NCBI RefSeq assembly: GCF_028640845.1
Contig: NC_080548.1
Span: 17,729,321-17,793,320, forward strand
DNA length: 64,000 bases
Direction: 5' to 3'
From: Ahaetulla prasina
Lineage: Eukaryota > Chordata > Lepidosauria > Squamata > Colubridae
Shown here: piece after piece, positions 63,291 to 64,000 of the stretch
How positions within the stretch are numbered: the first letter of the stretch is position 1
Layout: each line of letters starts with the position of its first letter
The notes under the pieces: model-generated
What the model saw: the letters and a program-made list of their open reading frames with translations, nothing else
What the model was told of the DNA's origin: nothing
Database searches by the model: none
Translations under genes and position numbers: made by a program

Positions 63291-63880
63291 TAGGAACGGA
63301 ATGGAATAGAATAGAATTTTTTATTGGCCAAGTGTGATCAGACACACAATGAATTTGTGTTGGTGCATATGCTCTCAGTATACATAAAAGAAAATATACC
63401 TTCATCAAGGTACAACACTTAATGATAGTCTAGGGTACAAATAAGCAATCAGGAAACAATATCAATATAAATCATAAGGCTACAAGCAACAAAGTTACAG
63501 TCATACAGTCATAAGTGGAAGGAGATGGGTGATGGGAACGATGAGAATAGTAGTAATAATAGTAATAGTAATGTAGCCTTAGTGAATAGTTTGACAGTGT
63601 TGAGGGAATTATTTGTTTAGCAGAGTGATGGCGTTCGGGAAGAAACTGTCCTTGTGTCTAGTTGAAAACAGGATAGAAGTTGAAACAGTTTATGTCCAGG
63701 ATGCGAGGGGTCTGTAAATATTTTCACAGCCCTCTTTTTGACTCGTGCAATATGCAGGTCCTCAATGGAAGGCAGGTTGGTAGCCATTGTTTTTTCTGCA
63801 GTTCTAATTGTCCTTTGAAGTCTGTCTTGTTGGGTTGCAGAGCCAAATCAGACAGTTATAGAGGTACAGCTGAATCAGGA
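63291..63880 (-). mobile_element. LINE 3' part, longest of three
   Basis: AATAGAATAGAATTTTTTATTG, then the 3' module, and on to GTCCAGGATGCGAGGGG, CCTCAATGGAAGGCAGG and CAGACAGTTATAGAGG, matching 12356-12955. Confidence 0.88.
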
Positions 63881-64000
63881 GGGCCTTTGGAAGCAGGAGG
63901 AGTGGTCCAGCCCGTGTTTCTTGAAATGTGTAAGAAATGTGCAGGGAAAGAGGTTGTGTGCGTGTCCCCTATACATTTATTTTATTTTTATTTTATTTTA
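63881..64000. other. window end, (TTTTA)n-like tract
   Basis: Ends in TTTATTTTATTTTTATTTTA (63978-64000). No gene seen. Confidence 0.5.

Overview
The window looks like nuclear DNA from a squamate reptile, most likely an advanced snake. The evidence is a dense mix of CR1-type and RTE/BovB-type LINE fragments, tRNA-headed SINEs with the squamate-type 3' part, many small hAT-type elements, and LINE 3' ends that run straight into (ATTCT)n/(GAATA)n pentanucleotide arrays, a combination known from snake genomes. Nothing in it is bacterial or viral in organisation.

Only one cellular protein-coding gene can be supported: ID3 (inhibitor of DNA binding 3), on the minus strand. Its first coding exon is 20860-21186, a short second exon is 19679-19750 (stop codon at 19691), and a third, wholly non-coding exon begins near 18942 and ends near 17985. 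The joined reading frame is 128 codons and has an HLH domain without a basic region. A CpG-rich promoter lies at about 21190-21800, with a TATA-like box, an octamer and an inverted CCAAT box. The 3' UTR has a block that reads like the mammalian ID3 3' UTR.

Layout. 1-12.9 kb is repeat-rich: a purine-rich microsatellite, several hAT elements with visible 8-bp target duplications, a solo LTR and a BovB fragment. 13-18 kb is repeat-poor and lies downstream of ID3. 18-22 kb is ID3. 22-33 kb has scattered LINE/SINE copies plus a GC-rich island at 28.4-29.25 kb. 33-50 kb is a thick layer of DNA-transposon-like elements (one 350-400 bp family with ends reading CAGGTAGTCCTC occurs about a dozen times) with later insertions nested inside. 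50-55.2 kb is a nested LINE cluster with pyrimidine-rich arrays, including a 0.7-kb higher-order array. 55-61 kb holds a decayed CR1, a 0.7-kb direct duplication and more hAT copies. 61-64 kb has LINE tails flanking a second GC-rich stretch at 62.15-62.95 kb.

Most long open frames are repeat-derived or low-complexity. The best candidates for unexplained biology are the two GC-rich islands, the duplicated segment at 57 and 59.5 kb, the foldback repeat with a hammerhead-like core, and the families of hAT-type miniature elements.
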